A stretch of 64,000 bases of DNA from Rickettsiales bacterium (GTDB taxonomy: Bacteria; Pseudomonadota; Alphaproteobacteria; Rickettsiales; JAJNBL01), in the NCBI GenBank assembly GCA_021156175.1, contig JAJNBL010000005.1, positions 87,687 to 151,686 of the forward strand. The letters run 5' to 3'. A program made the translations under genes and the position numbers. Under the pieces are notes generated by a model. It ran no database searches. It saw only the letters and a program-made list of their open reading frames with translations, and was not told the origin of the DNA. Shown in pieces: positions 63,240 to 64,000 of this stretch (position 1 is its first letter; every line of letters begins with the position of its first letter).

Positions 63240-64000
63240 TGATATTCCCGTATATTACACTGTTTCTAATTTCAGTAAAATTAGTGTTATAATTTGGAAC
63301 ATCCATCAATGTTCCAACAGCACCATAATAGTTATAGGCAAAATATGGTGGTATCGTAAATGCCTTTATAAAACCATTTGGATCACCCATCCACTCCATT
63401 CCTGCATCATGGAATCCACTATTCGAGGGGAACCCAGGAATTGTATGGTACATGCCTTGTAGTATGGGGTTCGCTTTGGTACCGGAAGCAAAGCTTGGCC
63501 AGAAGCCAGGAATAATTGGCTGTCTATTGTTATCAAGTTCAAAGTCCTTACCAGTTTCGGATTCTGTCAACCCGAGTCCCGGTATAAAATGCGGTGCAGG
63601 ATTTTCTGGTTTCCCTAATTGATCATTATTCTCATTAATCACCCGACTCGCATACACTGGCGAGACATAATAGATAGTCTTCCCTGCCGTTGTGACTACA
63701 GTGATTGTCCCATCTCTCACTGGCTCTGCCACCGAAGCTGGCACCGGAACTGTCACTTCACCTTGCGAACTCACAGCCCTTGTTACTTCGCTTACCTTCG
63801 TCATATCCCGATTGAGTGTACGTAAATCCCCGCTTCCCACTACAATTGCACCTGCGCCTACCGTTGCTCTCGTTACCCCATCCACATCCTGATACCCCAC
63901 AGCACCGGTTGCGGTATGTTTCCATGTGCCACTTTGCTGGCTGCCATTCACAGCTTTTCCGTCATCACCCGCAAAGCTTGTACCGATCGCAATATGCCAG
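63229..64000 (-). CDS. CdiA C-terminal module with unassigned toxin-like domain (runs off window edge)
   Basis: The frame is open to the right edge. It encodes FHA-like sequence (WHIAIGTSFAGDDGKAVNGS; DVDGVTRATVGAGAIVVGSG), a linker with PASVAEPVRDGT and SPVYASRVINENND, a segment PAPHFIPGLGLTESETG, then a C-terminal domain of about 90 residues: ILQGMYHTIPGFPSNSGFHD, AGMEWMGDPNGFIKAFTIPP, YFAYNYYG and NYNTNFTEIRNSVIYGNINGQ. FHDxxMxxMGDPNxFxKAxTIPPYFxYNYYG is shared with the broken copy at 61.7 kb. The activity is unknown. A lipoprotein gene overlaps its end. This is a CDI-type effector end by context. Confidence 0.72.
   Translation of the reverse strand, partial: WHIAIGTSFAGDDGKAVNGSQQSGTWKHTATGAVGYQDVDGVTRATVGAGAIVVGSGDLRTLNRDMTKVSEVTRAVSSQGEVTVPVPASVAEPVRDGTITVVTTAGKTIYYVSPVYASRVINENNDQLGKPENPAPHFIPGLGLTESETGKDFELDNNRQPIIPGFWPSFASGTKANPILQGMYHTIPGFPSNSGFHDAGMEWMGDPNGFIKAFTIPPYFAYNYYGAVGTLMDVPNYNTNFTEIRNSVIYGNINGQ

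Overview
The window looks like a chromosomal segment of a motile alphaproteobacterium of moderate G+C. The evidence is family resemblance read by eye: an alpha-type ihfA followed directly by a MerR regulator, nusB next to ribH, TlyA, a TAXI TRAP binding protein, a HIG1-like mini-membrane protein, and a flagellar P-ring gene behind a sigma-54-like promoter. I cannot place it to order; a poorly sampled or symbiont-related lineage is possible. There are no rRNA genes and no CRISPR array; one tRNA (Ser-GCU) is present.

Layout. 1-5.2 kb: flgI with the start of a further minus-strand gene, then a 1077-residue RTX protein carrying a variable GGGSDTVT tract. 5.2-31.7 kb: mainly plus-strand housekeeping genes (dnaN, nitronate monooxygenase-like, OmpA-like, asd, pentapeptide protein, tyrA, trpC, coaBC, ihfA-merR, uvrD, argS-SPOR, ppiC), interrupted by minus-strand pheA, a degenerate riboflavin synthase homologue, and a response regulator-Dps-histidine kinase operon. 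31.7-44.2 kb: mainly minus-strand genes (mnmC, thrC, a lone ABC ATPase, a three-gene PilM/PilO/MshK-like envelope operon, tlyA, ispA, a TAXI binding protein), with lipA on plus. 44.5-52.2 kb: recG, a chemoreceptor, an aspartate aminotransferase, coaD, nusB-ribH and two unknown genes.

At tRNA-Ser (52.33-52.42 kb) the character changes. Just behind the tRNA lie strong hairpins and a split, degenerate copy of its T-arm and acceptor end. Beyond are a two-gene RNA/nucleic-acid modification operon (AlkB-like dioxygenase and BMT5/DUF2431-like methyltransferase) and then, from 54.6 kb to the right edge, a minus-strand array of contact-dependent-inhibition type cassettes. These are truncated FHA/CdiA C-termini, each followed by a small partner gene: an EndoU nuclease with MafI, an unassigned toxin with a DUF6984-like protein, and two related unassigned toxins each overlapping a TPR-like lipoprotein gene. 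Repeated approximately 0.58-kb arms, short scars at the same junctions, a 76-bp tandem duplication, a frameshift and a nonsense codon show active shuffling and decay.

The most promising undescribed systems are the toxin/TPR-lipoprotein pairs, the tRNA-adjacent BMT5-AlkB pair, the covarying 0.1-kb palindromic repeats flanking tyrA-trpC, and the isolated pilus-like envelope operon.
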